11,306 bases of DNA from assembly GCA_910584905.1 (NCBI GenBank), contig CAJUCQ010000075.1, positions 1 to 11,306 of the forward strand. Direction: 5' to 3'. This DNA is from an uncultured Muribaculaceae bacterium. Its GTDB lineage: Bacteria; Bacteroidota; Bacteroidia; Bacteroidales; Muribaculaceae. The notes below the pieces were generated by a model, which saw nothing but the letters and a program-made list of their open reading frames with translations, did no database searches and was not told the DNA's origin. Both the position numbers and the translations under genes were made by a program. Each line of letters opens with the position of its first letter. Position 1 is the first letter of the stretch. This document shows, in pieces, positions 1 to 7,029 of this stretch.

Positions 1-181
1 TTATTTCGACTTACGGAAAATCCCCGCATCTCAAAATAATTCAGAAAATAAACCAAAGGTTGGCTCAATTAGCGGCTTAAGCCTGACTGTTCAACCTCAA
101 ATTTTACCGAACCATTGTGTGTTTTAAAGCGGTGTGTTTATTTTCTTTGACCTGCGGCGCGGACAAAGGTTTAAGCAAACA
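1..181. other. Left-edge intergenic stretch, no supported gene
   Basis: This stretch is AT-richer than the rest of the window and I find no convincing gene in it. Short open frames run in from the left edge on the plus strand and stop at about 37-39, 76-78 and 126-128. None has a recognisable sequence, so the tail of an upstream gene cannot be confirmed or excluded. Two dyads are visible. AGGTTG (57-62) pairs with CAACCT (92-97) and encloses the perfect palindrome GGCTTAAGCC (74-83). CTTTGaCC (145-152) pairs with GGaCAAAG (161-168). The 3' end of cdsA lies just to the right, so part of this is probably its 3' untranslated region. Confidence 0.5.
145..168 (-). terminator. Weak hairpin downstream of cdsA, possible terminator
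   Basis: CTTTGaCC and GGaCAAAG can form a stem of seven pairs with one A-A mismatch and an 8-base loop, 13 bases past the cdsA stop. On the minus strand it is followed by GAAAATAAA rather than a run of T, so it lacks the tail of a classical intrinsic terminator. It is the best candidate for the end of the cdsA transcript, but weak. Confidence 0.25.
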
Positions 182-997
182 TTAAATCATGTTTGTGAAC
201 AAGGCATAGACCAGCATCACCGGCGCCACGAAAAGAAGCGAGTCGATGCGGTCGAGGATGCCTCCGTGGCCGGGGATGAGATTGCCCGAGTCTTTGGTGT
301 GGCATGTGCGCTTGATGAGGCTTTCGAAAAGGTCGCCCCACGTAGCGAATACACACGTGATGACGCCCGCGCCGCACCATTGCAGTAAGCCTGTGCCGCC
401 GTTAAAGCCCGTGAAATAGAACGCGACTCCCCCGAGAATGCAGAATGCCATGCCTCCGAAGAAGCCCTCCCATGATTTTTTAGGCGATAGTCGTTCGAAG
501 AGCTTGCGGCGCCCGAAGAGGCTGCCGACGCAGTAGGCTCCGGTGTCGTTGAGCCATATCATGACGAATACGGCGAGCAGCAATTTGTTCTGCCACAATG
601 CTCCGGCGCATGCGAGAGGGATGCCGATGTAGGCGAGGCTCAGAACCCAGTGGCTGAGGTCATTGAGCGCCGAGGGTGTCTTTGAGTCATAGAGCGCCAG
701 CACAAAGCGCACAAGCACGCATGCCGCGATGAAAAGCGCCATGAACCACACGGCGAACCATCCGGCGATATTTGCCAGAATCATGGCCGCTACGGCCATT
801 TCAGCAAGGATAAACCCGGCGAGCCGCACCGGAGTGAAGGCTTCGTTGAGACCGGTCATGCGGTGGTATTCATAGATGGCCAGCGCTCCGAACACGGCCA
901 TCAGGCCGGCGGTCCAGTCCGGGCCGAGGAATATTGCGGCTACGATTACGGCTATATAGACGATGCCCGAGAGCGAGCGTGTGATCAGATTTTTCAT
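182..997 (-). CDS. cdsA: Phosphatidate cytidylyltransferase (CDP-diacylglycerol synthase)
   Basis: CdsA is an integral inner-membrane enzyme that makes CDP-diacylglycerol from CTP and phosphatidic acid, the branch point for phosphatidylethanolamine and phosphatidylglycerol synthesis. The 271-residue product is close to the usual family length. It is hydrophobic throughout, with about seven or eight membrane segments, for example around residues 10-25, 61-78, 82-102, 118-134 and 139-150. The family signature lies near the C terminus at residues 226-251: SLIKR, then KDSG, then PGHGGILDR, which carries the metal-binding acidic residues. SPKKSWEGFFGG (171-182) and WLNDTGAY (148-155) are further conserved blocks. 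The ATG at 995-997 opens with a basic then hydrophobic segment and is the natural start. In many Bacteroidales I would expect ftsH upstream; here gpmI is upstream instead, separated by a strong terminator, so cdsA probably has its own promoter, although I see no clear -7 box. Confidence 0.96.
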   Translation of the reverse strand: MKNLITRSLSGIVYIAVIVAAIFLGPDWTAGLMAVFGALAIYEYHRMTGLNEAFTPVRLAGFILAEMAVAAMILANIAGWFAVWFMALFIAACVLVRFVLALYDSKTPSALNDLSHWVLSLAYIGIPLACAGALWQNKLLLAVFVMIWLNDTGAYCVGSLFGRRKLFERLSPKKSWEGFFGGMAFCILGGVAFYFTGFNGGTGLLQWCGAGVITCVFATWGDLFESLIKRTCHTKDSGNLIPGHGGILDRIDSLLFVAPVMLVYALFTNMI

Positions 998-1041
998 GAT
1001 GGCTGTCGCTGATTTGTTGCGGCTGATTCAAGGGGTGGATT

Positions 1042-1080
1042 GAAAAAAACGCAGGGCCGCGGCTTCGGTCGCGGCCCTGC
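1042..1080 (-). terminator. Rho-independent terminator of gpmI
   Basis: GCAGGGCCGCG (1051-1061) and CGCGGCCCTGC (1070-1080) form a perfect 11-bp GC-rich stem. It can extend by a G-T pair and a C-G pair to close a four-base loop (TTCG on the plus strand, CGAA on the minus strand). Seven A residues at 1043-1049 become a run of seven T just after the stem on the minus strand. It begins 12 bases past the gpmI stop, so it should end the transcript of the gpmI operon before cdsA. On the plus strand the stem is not followed by T residues, so it works one way. Confidence 0.9.
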
Positions 1081-1092
1081 ATAAGGCTTGTT

Positions 1093-2610
1093 TTATCCTT
1101 TGATGAGGTCGCGGCCGGTCATTTCCTCGGGCTGCTGAAGGCCCATGATGTGGAGAATCGAGGGAGCGACGTCGGCGAGGATGCCGTTTTCGACCGTGGC
1201 GTTCTTGTCCTTGGTCACGTAAACGAAGGGCACGGGGTTGAGCGAGTGGGCCGTGTTGGGCGTGCCGTCGGCGTTCACGGCGTTGTCGGCGTTGCCGTGG
1301 TCGGCGATGATGATTACCTCGTAGTCGTTCTTGATGGCGGCTTCAACCGTGTCGTGGAGGCAAGAGTCGAGGGTCTCGACGGCCTTCTGTATGGCCGGGT
1401 AGATGCCCGTGTGACCCACCATGTCGCCGTTGGCATAATTCACGACGATGAAGTTGTATTTTTTCTCGTCGATTGCGGCCACGAGTTTGTCCTTGACTTC
1501 GAATGCGCTCATTTCGGGCTTGAGGTCGTAGGTAGCCACTTTGGGAGAGGGCACGAGTGTGCGGTCTTCGCCGGGGAAGGCCGATTCGCGTCCGCCGTTG
1601 AAGAAGAAGGTCACGTGGGCGTATTTTTCGGTCTCGGCGATATGGAGCTGTTTGAGGCCGCGGTTGGAGATGTATTCGGCGAGAGTGTTGCTTACGTCCT
1701 GTTTGTCAAAGAGGATATGCACGCCTTTAAACGACGAGTCGTAGGGCGTCATGCAGTAGTACTGCAGGCCGGGAATCGTGTGCATGCCTTCTTCGGGCAT
1801 GTCGTGCTGGGTGAGTACTTCGGTGAGCTCTTTGGCGCGGTCGTTGCGGTAGTTGAAGAATATCACGCAGTCATCGGCCTTGATGGTGCCGTCGACGCCG
1901 GCGTTGTTGATGGGTTTGATGAATTCGTCGGTGACGTCGTTGTCGTAGCTGGCCTGCATGGCGGCTACCATGTCAGTGGCCTGTTCGCCCTTGCCTTCGA
2001 CGAGGAGGTCGTAGGCCGTTTTGACGCGTTCCCAGCGCTTGTCGCGGTCCATTGCGTAGAAGCGTCCCACAATCGAGGCAATGACGCCGGCGCTTTTTTC
2101 GCAGTGGTCCTGTACCTCACGGATAAATCCGATGCCGCTGCGTGGGTCGGTGTCGCGGCCGTCCATGAAGGAGTGGATATACACCTTTTCAAGGCCGTAT
2201 TGCTTGGCGATGTCGCAGAGGGCGAAGAGGTGGTCGAGCGAGGAGTGTACGCCGCCGTTGCTGGTAAGACCCATGAAGTGCATGGCTTTGCCGGTCTGCT
2301 TGCAGTAGCCGAAGGCGTTTTTGATTTCGGGGTTTTCGAGGATGGAGCCGGTCTGTATGGCCTTGTTGATTTTCACGAGGTCCTGATATACGATGCGTCC
2401 GGCGCCGATGTTGAGGTGGCCCACTTCGGAGTTGCCCATCTGACCGTCGGGCAGGCCCACGAATTCGCCGCTGGCCTGAAGTTCGGAGTGGGGATATGTT
2501 TCAAGAAGGTGATTCCAGTAGGGGGTAGGCGTGGAGTAGATGGCGTTGGCATGGTCGTGTTTGCCGATGCCCCAGCCGTCGAGGATGATAAGCAGTGCGT
2601 TGTGGCTCAT
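1093..2610 (-). CDS. gpmI: 2,3-bisphosphoglycerate-independent phosphoglycerate mutase
   Basis: This cytoplasmic, metal-dependent (normally Mn) enzyme interconverts 3- and 2-phosphoglycerate in glycolysis and gluconeogenesis through a phosphoserine intermediate. With the ATG at 2608-2610 the product is 505 residues, typical for the family. The N-terminal LDGWG block gives metal ligand Asp11. Ser61 in QMGNSEVGH is the catalytic serine. SNGGVHS (118-124) and MDGRDTDP (149-156) belong to the inserted transferase domain. The C-terminal phosphatase-like domain shows NYANGDMVGHTG (391-402, ligands Asp396 and His400), ADHGNAD (436-442, ligands Asp437 and His438) and His455 in TAHSLNPVPF. A TTG two codons upstream (2614-2616) is in frame, but the ATG places LDGWG at the usual distance from the start. 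The gene follows the exonuclease and small membrane protein genes on the same strand with 56 bases between, and is closed by a terminator. Confidence 0.97.
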   Translation of the reverse strand: MSHNALLIILDGWGIGKHDHANAIYSTPTPYWNHLLETYPHSELQASGEFVGLPDGQMGNSEVGHLNIGAGRIVYQDLVKINKAIQTGSILENPEIKNAFGYCKQTGKAMHFMGLTSNGGVHSSLDHLFALCDIAKQYGLEKVYIHSFMDGRDTDPRSGIGFIREVQDHCEKSAGVIASIVGRFYAMDRDKRWERVKTAYDLLVEGKGEQATDMVAAMQASYDNDVTDEFIKPINNAGVDGTIKADDCVIFFNYRNDRAKELTEVLTQHDMPEEGMHTIPGLQYYCMTPYDSSFKGVHILFDKQDVSNTLAEYISNRGLKQLHIAETEKYAHVTFFFNGGRESAFPGEDRTLVPSPKVATYDLKPEMSAFEVKDKLVAAIDEKKYNFIVVNYANGDMVGHTGIYPAIQKAVETLDSCLHDTVEAAIKNDYEVIIIADHGNADNAVNADGTPNTAHSLNPVPFVYVTKDKNATVENGILADVAPSILHIMGLQQPEEMTGRDLIKG

Positions 2611-2666
2611 ATTCAATTTATAGTTGTTTTTTTGTTGTTATTGTCGGGGGTAGGGCGGAGGAGAGG

Positions 2667-2888
2667 TCACTTCGCGTTCTTTTTTTGGTCTTCGAGACGT
2701 TCGCGGCGAAGTTGTTCGCGGCGTTTGAGGTTGAAGTGCAAAAGGATAAGCACCACCACGGTGATGGCGATTACGCCGAAGTAGAAGAGCGCCGATGTGC
2801 GTCCGGCCTGATAGTCAGGCCAGCCTATGGAGGCCATGACGGCGAGGTAGACGGCGAGAACGAGGGGAATAAGGGTCGAGCGTTTCAT
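2667..2888 (-). CDS. Small two-segment membrane protein, unknown function
   Basis: I do not recognise a named family. The 73-residue product has two hydrophobic segments, about residues 5-22 and 33-51, joined by a short polar loop containing WPDYQAGR. The C-terminal tail (about 52-73) is strongly charged and helix-prone (LKRREQLRRERLEDQKK). By the positive-inside rule both ends probably lie in the cytoplasm, as a hairpin in the inner membrane. Its start overlaps the exonuclease stop as ATGA (2885-2888), so the two should be translationally coupled. It looks real because the hydrophobic and charged pattern is organised, the overlap is typical of co-transcribed genes, and it fills the gap to gpmI. 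Nothing in it suggests an enzyme; a link to exonuclease or glycolysis is not supported beyond position. Confidence 0.8.
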   Translation of the reverse strand: MKRSTLIPLVLAVYLAVMASIGWPDYQAGRTSALFYFGVIAITVVVLILLHFNLKRREQLRRERLEDQKKNAK

Positions 2889-3526
2889 ATTGTGTCAGCT
2901 TCGTGGCGGGCATAAGGACTCGACTCGGGGTCGAATTCGTCGGCTTGCAGGTAGTCATAAATCCGGAGGCAGGCCCATGCGTCAAGGGCGGCGTATGCCT
3001 GTTGACCCGGGGTGAGGGTCTCGGCTTCCCAATTGGTTAAACGCTGGCTCTTCGATATTCGTTCACCGAAGATTATGGCGTAGATTTTCTGAAGAGAGAT
3101 GTCTTTGATGCCGAAGCGTTTTACGTATTGTTGCAGGTCGATGAAGCCCTCGCAGGCCACTTCGCAGTTGCGGTGGAGTGCGTTGAAGTCATCGTGGATG
3201 GAGAGGCCGATTTTGATGATGGCGGGGTTTTCGAGGAAGTTTTTAAGTTCTTCGCTGATGCCTATTTTGTTCAGTCTGAACAGGAAGCAACGCTCATGGG
3301 TGGAAATCTGCATGAGCGCCACGTTGTGGCGCTGACCCTTGCGGAATGAAGGGCGCGTCTCCGTGTCGAAGCCCACAATCCCTTCGCGGTTTAGCGCGCG
3401 CACGGCAGTACGAGCCGTGGCAGGGTCGTCGACCACTGTCACAGCGCCCGGATAGACCATCGTCGGCAGTCCGGCAAGTTGTTCTTTGCTGATGCTTATG
3501 GTGAGGTTGGCGTTCGTTGTGCTCAT
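2885..3526 (-). CDS. RNase D/WRN-like 3'-5' exonuclease domain protein (DEDDy)
   Basis: This 213-residue protein consists almost entirely of a DnaQ-fold 3'-5' exonuclease domain of the RNase D / Werner type, so it is probably a cytoplasmic metal-dependent nuclease acting on RNA or DNA ends. The DEDDy residues are visible. Asp54 and Glu56 lie in GFDTETRP (Exo I), Asp112 or Asp113 in GLSIHDDFNAL (Exo II), and Tyr178 and Asp182 in QAYAALDAWACLRIY (Exo III). The block SKSQRLTNWEA (158-168) before Exo III is typical of RNase D/WRN relatives. There is no HRDC domain, so it is not a full RNase D. The ATG at 3524-3526 is chosen because the open frame upstream runs through low-quality Arg/Pro-rich sequence overlapping bioD and contains the predicted promoter. 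Substrate cannot be told from sequence. Confidence 0.88.
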   Translation of the reverse strand: MSTTNANLTISISKEQLAGLPTMVYPGAVTVVDDPATARTAVRALNREGIVGFDTETRPSFRKGQRHNVALMQISTHERCFLFRLNKIGISEELKNFLENPAIIKIGLSIHDDFNALHRNCEVACEGFIDLQQYVKRFGIKDISLQKIYAIIFGERISKSQRLTNWEAETLTPGQQAYAALDAWACLRIYDYLQADEFDPESSPYARHEADTI

Positions 3527-3534
3527 AATTCTTA

Positions 3535-3542
3535 CAAAATTA
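3535..3542 (-). promoter_or_regulatory. Predicted -7 promoter box for the exonuclease operon
   Basis: The minus strand reads TAATTTTG here, an exact match to the Bacteroidota -7 consensus TAnnTTTG. It ends only 8 bases before the exonuclease ATG, so transcription would begin within a few bases of the start codon, giving a nearly leaderless message. I see no clear TTTG element about 20 bases upstream, so strength is uncertain. It would let the exonuclease, small membrane protein and gpmI genes be expressed independently of the biotin genes. Confidence 0.5.
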
Positions 3543-3579
3543 CGAATAATCGACGGACGTGGCCGGAGCTTAACTTTTT

Positions 3580-4224
3580 TTAATGTATCTCCATGTATTC
3601 CGCATCCGGGAAGTGGCGCGCGACGTAGCGTCGGATGAATCCGCGGGTGTCTTCGGCGATCACGGCGTCGCTGTCGAAATGACGGTTGTAAATCACTCCG
3701 GCGAGGCATATACCTCGGGATGCGATGGCTTCGAGCGAGAGCACCGTGTGGTTGATTGAGCCGAGGACGCCGTTGGTGACGAGCACCGTCGGGAGGCCGT
3801 GCGTGCTTATGTAGTCGATGGTGAACACGTCGTCCGTGACAGGCACCATCAGACCTCCTGCTCCTTCGATAATCACGCGGTCGTAGCGCGCGGCAAGAAT
3901 GGCGGTGCTTTTTTCGACGAGCGAGAGGTCTATTTCGCGGCCGTCGATGCGCGCGGCGAGCTGAGCCGATGCCGGGTACGACAGTATTATGGGTGCGGTG
4001 ATGCCTTCGGCGTCTTCGGGCAGCGGACCTGTGCCTGTGAGGCGGCGGTGGGCCTCGATGTCCTCAGAGGTGTCTTTGCAACCGGTCTGGATAAATTTTT
4101 GTGTGGCCACGCTGAGTCCGCTGTCCATGAAGCGGCGTGCGAGCCGTGCGGTTGCGTAGGTTTTGCCCGCGTCGGTGTCTATGCCGGTGACGAACAATAC
4201 TTTGTGGCTGGATATGTCGGTCAT
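3580..4224 (-). CDS. bioD: ATP-dependent dethiobiotin synthetase
   Basis: BioD closes the ureido ring of dethiobiotin from 7,8-diaminopelargonic acid, CO2 and ATP, the step before biotin synthase. The 214-residue product matches the family's usual length of about 220-230. The N-terminal P-loop is seen as GIDTDAGKT (residues 14-22). Lys43 in TQKFIQTG corresponds to the conserved substrate/carbamate-site lysine of the KPVxSG motif, here slightly divergent. EGAGGLMVPV (120-129) is the second nucleotide-binding and magnesium-site block. VTNGVLGSINH (149-159) is the conserved downstream strand and loop. Its ATG overlaps the bioGC stop codon as ATGA (4221-4224), so it is the second gene of a tight biotin operon. 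The exonuclease gene follows after 53 bases with no clear terminator between. Confidence 0.95.
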   Translation of the reverse strand: MTDISSHKVLFVTGIDTDAGKTYATARLARRFMDSGLSVATQKFIQTGCKDTSEDIEAHRRLTGTGPLPEDAEGITAPIILSYPASAQLAARIDGREIDLSLVEKSTAILAARYDRVIIEGAGGLMVPVTDDVFTIDYISTHGLPTVLVTNGVLGSINHTVLSLEAIASRGICLAGVIYNRHFDSDAVIAEDTRGFIRRYVARHFPDAEYMEIH

Positions 4225-5597
4225 TTCTTGCGCAGGACTATAAAGATGGGAAGATAAGTCAGATGGCAGGCGCCGTCGGCTTCGCGCGGATATCGGTCAA
4301 GACTCCGTAAAAGCGACTCTTTGGCCGACAAGGCGTTGACGCCTGTGGATTTCAGGTGTCGGAACACTTTCACGGGGTCCGTAAATCTCAGAATCTTGCG
4401 TCGCGTGTGGCAGGCGATGATGTCGCCGAGGCCTTCGATGGCCTTGCGCCATTCGTGTTCGGCAATCAGGGGCAGGAAGCATCCCGTGGCCTGTGCCACC
4501 TCCACGAGGTTGCCTGTGGCGAAGGTGCTGATGGTGAGCATACCTCCGGGCTTCAGGCAGCGCATGGCCTCGCGGATGAATTTTACGGGTGAGTTGAACC
4601 ACTGTATCGTCGATGCCGAGGCTATGAGCGAGCAGGAGGAATCGGGGAGCTCGCGGATGGCCGTCTCGGCGTCCGCGCACCTGAATGCCGCTCCGGCAAT
4701 GGGGCGCGAGTCGACTATATCCCAAAGTTCGAGGCTGCCGCCGAGGCGGTCGGCAAGTGCGAGCAATGGAGTGGAGAGCATCCCTGTGCCGCAACCGATT
4801 TCAAGCATGACCGGTGTCGGCGAGCTGAAGTTGCGGGCGATGAGGCCTGCGAGTTCGTCGGCGATTTCGCGTTGCACCACGGCGTTGTCGCCGTAGGTGG
4901 CGTTGCTGCGCTCGAAGCGCCGCTCTACCACGGCTTTGTTCATCACGAAATGGTCAATCAGTTCTTGGAAATCGGGTATATGGCATCCGCGCACTATGCT
5001 TACCGAGCGTGTGCGGTCGGCCCACGCGGCTTTTTGGTTTGCAGGCGGGAAAATGGCGTCGCCGTCGGAAATCACGGCGTGGTCCCATATTCTCTCGTCG
5101 GCGAGTCCGTCTTCGGCAAGTCGGCCGAGAACGCGGAGTTCGTCTTTCAGTTCGTCGAGAGGCCGCCGGGGAGCCGTTTCCATGAAGGAGGCGTAGTTGC
5201 GGGCCCCTCCGCACATTCGCATTCTGAATTTCTCCAGCGAGCGCTCCGTCAGATTTTCGAGGGTGGCATTGAAGATGGCAACGGGGATTCCGAGGCGGTC
5301 ATCGACGGGGTGCATGGTGCCGTTTACGGCCACCGAGAGCGTGAGTCGGCGGCTGAAGTGCGCCGCAGATGCCGAGGCCGCGAGCACTCCCATCGACCAT
5401 GCCACGACGCATATTTCGTCGTAGCCTTCGGTGATGTACGCCGGGAAATCAAGGCTGCGGTAATCCCATACGACAGCTATGTCATAGCCCGGACGCCGCA
5501 ATCCGCTGAATGGATGCGGGTCCATGCCCCATCCCGAGAAGATGAGTATCAGGCGCGGGGAGCTGCCTTGTGAGCCGGAGACAAACGTATATTGCAT
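4221..5597 (-). CDS. bioC: BioG-BioC fusion: pimeloyl-ACP methyl ester esterase and malonyl-ACP O-methyltransferase
   Basis: This 458-residue protein carries both enzymes that bracket pimelate assembly. Residues 1 to about 220 match BioG, an alpha/beta hydrolase that removes the methyl group from pimeloyl-ACP methyl ester. It has the early FSGWGMDPHPF block (20-30), nucleophile Ser68 in VAWSMGV, a candidate acid at Asp178 or Asp180 (ISDGDAIFPP) and His206 in GCHIPDF. Residues about 225-458 match BioC, a SAM-dependent methyltransferase that methylates the malonyl carboxyl so fatty acid synthesis can elongate it. Motif I is LEIGCGTG (265-272), followed by an acidic Asp293, the BioC-like block SASTIQWF (327-334) and LKPGG (348-352). 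The ATG at 5595-5597 is preferred: it gives the usual BioG start, while the next ATG upstream lies inside the predicted promoter. The order esterase-methyltransferase is the reverse of pathway order. bioD follows with a 4-bp overlap. Confidence 0.93.
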   Translation of the reverse strand: MQYTFVSGSQGSSPRLILIFSGWGMDPHPFSGLRRPGYDIAVVWDYRSLDFPAYITEGYDEICVVAWSMGVLAASASAAHFSRRLTLSVAVNGTMHPVDDRLGIPVAIFNATLENLTERSLEKFRMRMCGGARNYASFMETAPRRPLDELKDELRVLGRLAEDGLADERIWDHAVISDGDAIFPPANQKAAWADRTRSVSIVRGCHIPDFQELIDHFVMNKAVVERRFERSNATYGDNAVVQREIADELAGLIARNFSSPTPVMLEIGCGTGMLSTPLLALADRLGGSLELWDIVDSRPIAGAAFRCADAETAIRELPDSSCSLIASASTIQWFNSPVKFIREAMRCLKPGGMLTISTFATGNLVEVAQATGCFLPLIAEHEWRKAIEGLGDIIACHTRRKILRFTDPVKVFRHLKSTGVNALSAKESLLRSLDRYPREADGACHLTYLPIFIVLRKK

Positions 5598-5642
5598 AAA
5601 TTTTATGACGTGCTTAATGCGTTCTACCGCGTAATCAACCCG

Positions 5643-5650
5643 CAAAATTA
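5643..5650 (-). promoter_or_regulatory. Predicted -7 promoter box for bioGC-bioD
   Basis: The minus strand reads TAATTTTG, an exact TAnnTTTG match, leaving a leader of about 40 bases before the bioGC ATG at 5597. A good -33 TTTG is not visible; the upstream sequence is T-rich. It is arranged back to back with the plus-strand box at 5683-5690. I looked for a long BirA-type inverted repeat over this region and did not see one. Confidence 0.6.
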
Positions 5651-5682
5651 CAAAAAATCCCTGCGCTTTAAAAAGAAATTTG

Positions 5683-5690
5683 TAACTTTG
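5683..5690 (+). promoter_or_regulatory. Predicted -7 promoter box for the phosphatase operon
   Basis: TAACTTTG on the plus strand matches TAnnTTTG exactly, 35 bases before the phosphatase ATG. Together with the minus-strand box it forms a near-perfect inverted repeat: TTTGTAACTTTG (5679-5690) and the reverse complement of 5643-5654 differ at one of 12 positions. No clear -33 element is seen. Confidence 0.6.
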
Positions 5691-5725
5691 TTTGTTTATT
5701 AATTGTAACGACTTATGTATTTGTC

Positions 5726-7021
5726 ATGAAAAGACTGAAACTCAGATGTCTTCTTGCTGTTGCCGCTGTAGCCTTGGCCGCAGGCGCGTCGTTCGGGGCC
5801 GACCCTATGGCCACGGATTATACGTTTGCGCAATGCGAAGGCTCGCTCACCCCGTATCCGTCTGAAAGGGTGAACCCGGCGGTTTATCCCGATTCGCTTG
5901 TTCCCGTATTTGTCAACCACGTCGGACGTCACGGGGCGCGCTTCCCGGCCTCGGCGGCGAACACTCTTGCCCTCTCGCGGGCGCTTGAGCGGGCCGACTC
6001 TCTGAACACAATCACGCCCCTCGGCCGCAAACTCCTCAGACTTACCCGAAAGGTGCTGACGCTCAGCGCCGACCGCTGGGGCGCTCTTGACAGTCTCGGC
6101 GAGGCCGAACAGCGCGGGATTGCCGCGCGCATGTTCTATAATTTCGGCAACATCTTCGCCGAAAAGGACGCGCGAGTGAAGGCCTTGTCGTCGTATTCTC
6201 CGCGTGCGATGATGAGCATGTACGCCTTCCTTCATCAGCTTGACCGCATGGACAATCGCATAGAATTCGATGCCACCACAGGCCGTTCCAACAGCCTGCT
6301 GATGCGCCCCTTCGACGTCGACAAGGATTACATCGAATTTCGCAAGGACGCGGCGTGGAAGCCCGTCTATGACGCCTATTTCGCCTCGGTGTGCCCCACG
6401 GAAGCGATAGAGCGTGTGCTGGGCCGCAACTATCCTTTTGCCGACGAGGCCGAGACCCGCAATCTCGCCATTGTGGAGTATTACGTCCTCGCGGGTCTTC
6501 AAGCTATGGGCTTGCCCTCGGAGATGGCCACTTATCTGACGCGTTCGGAGGCTAACGCCCTGTGGAGTTGCTTCAATCTGCGCCAGTATCTGTGCCGCAC
6601 GGCTTCGACCGTGTCGACCGTCCCCGAGGAAATTGCTTCGGCCCTTGTGCTTAATCTTATCGAGACAACCGATGCCTTTGTCACCGGCGAGGACACGGCC
6701 ACGCGCGCCGTGTTCCGTTTCGGCCATGCCGAGACGCTGATGCCGTTGTTGTCGCTTCTGCGCATCCCCGGATGCCGCTATATGAGCAATTATTTTGACA
6801 CGGTGGCGAAGGCGTGGCGCGACTTTGACGTCGTGCCTATGGCCGCGAATTTTCAGATGATACTGTTCCGGGCCAAGACTTCGGGCCATTATTACGTGCG
6901 CATCGACCTGAATGAAAAGCCCGTGCGTCTCCGCCCCGGCGAGGACGCGACGACGATTTACCCGTGGGGCGAGGTGCGCCGTTATATGATGAACTGTGTA
7001 CCACTCTATCGCAATATCTGA
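5726..7021 (+). CDS. Secreted MINPP-type histidine phosphatase, probable phytase
   Basis: This 431-residue protein belongs to the histidine phosphatase clade 2 superfamily, and its motifs point to the multiple inositol polyphosphate phosphatase (MINPP) branch, characterised in Bacteroides thetaiotaomicron as a phytate-degrading enzyme. The N terminus is a signal peptide (basic residues 1-7, hydrophobic 9-22), with cleavage likely near residues 21-25, so it should act in the periplasm or outside. There is no lipobox; Cys8 precedes the hydrophobic core. The catalytic block RHGARFP lies at 68-74, with His69 as phospho-acceptor. The conserved SYSPRAMMSMYAF block is at 157-169. The proton-donor motif is HAE (334-336), the MINPP form, not the HD of classical histidine acid phytases or glucose-1-phosphatase. 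The DMT-like gene starts 8 bases after its stop. Substrate preference is inferred from family only. Confidence 0.87.
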   Translation: MKRLKLRCLLAVAAVALAAGASFGADPMATDYTFAQCEGSLTPYPSERVNPAVYPDSLVPVFVNHVGRHGARFPASAANTLALSRALERADSLNTITPLGRKLLRLTRKVLTLSADRWGALDSLGEAEQRGIAARMFYNFGNIFAEKDARVKALSSYSPRAMMSMYAFLHQLDRMDNRIEFDATTGRSNSLLMRPFDVDKDYIEFRKDAAWKPVYDAYFASVCPTEAIERVLGRNYPFADEAETRNLAIVEYYVLAGLQAMGLPSEMATYLTRSEANALWSCFNLRQYLCRTASTVSTVPEEIASALVLNLIETTDAFVTGEDTATRAVFRFGHAETLMPLLSLLRIPGCRYMSNYFDTVAKAWRDFDVVPMAANFQMILFRAKTSGHYYVRIDLNEKPVRLRPGEDATTIYPWGEVRRYMMNCVPLYRNI

Positions 7022-7029
7022 CCTGAGTT

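Noticed and set aside
1150..2784. Plus-strand open frame of more than 500 codons opposite gpmI
   Set aside because: It is Val/Gly/Asp-rich with no family pattern and lies antisense to a gene with all active-site motifs; the codon bias of gpmI explains the lack of stops.
3527..3709. N-terminal extension of the exonuclease
   Set aside because: The extra 61 residues are Arg/Pro-rich, overlap bioD and include the predicted promoter.
5598..5645. N-terminal extension of BioG-BioC by 16 residues
   Set aside because: The upstream ATG lies in the predicted -7 box, and the residues do not resemble a BioG start.
5598..5725. BirA or BioR operator controlling the biotin genes
   Set aside because: I looked for a long inverted repeat of either type and found only the promoter-box repeat; regulation by biotin cannot be claimed.
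5699..6889. Minus-strand open frame of almost 400 codons opposite the phosphatase gene
   Set aside because: Arg/His/Gly-rich, no recognisable domain, and the plus-strand gene has a signal peptide and catalytic motifs.
5726..7021. Classical histidine acid phytase or glucose-1-phosphatase
   Set aside because: Those enzymes carry an HD proton-donor motif; this protein has HAE, the MINPP form.
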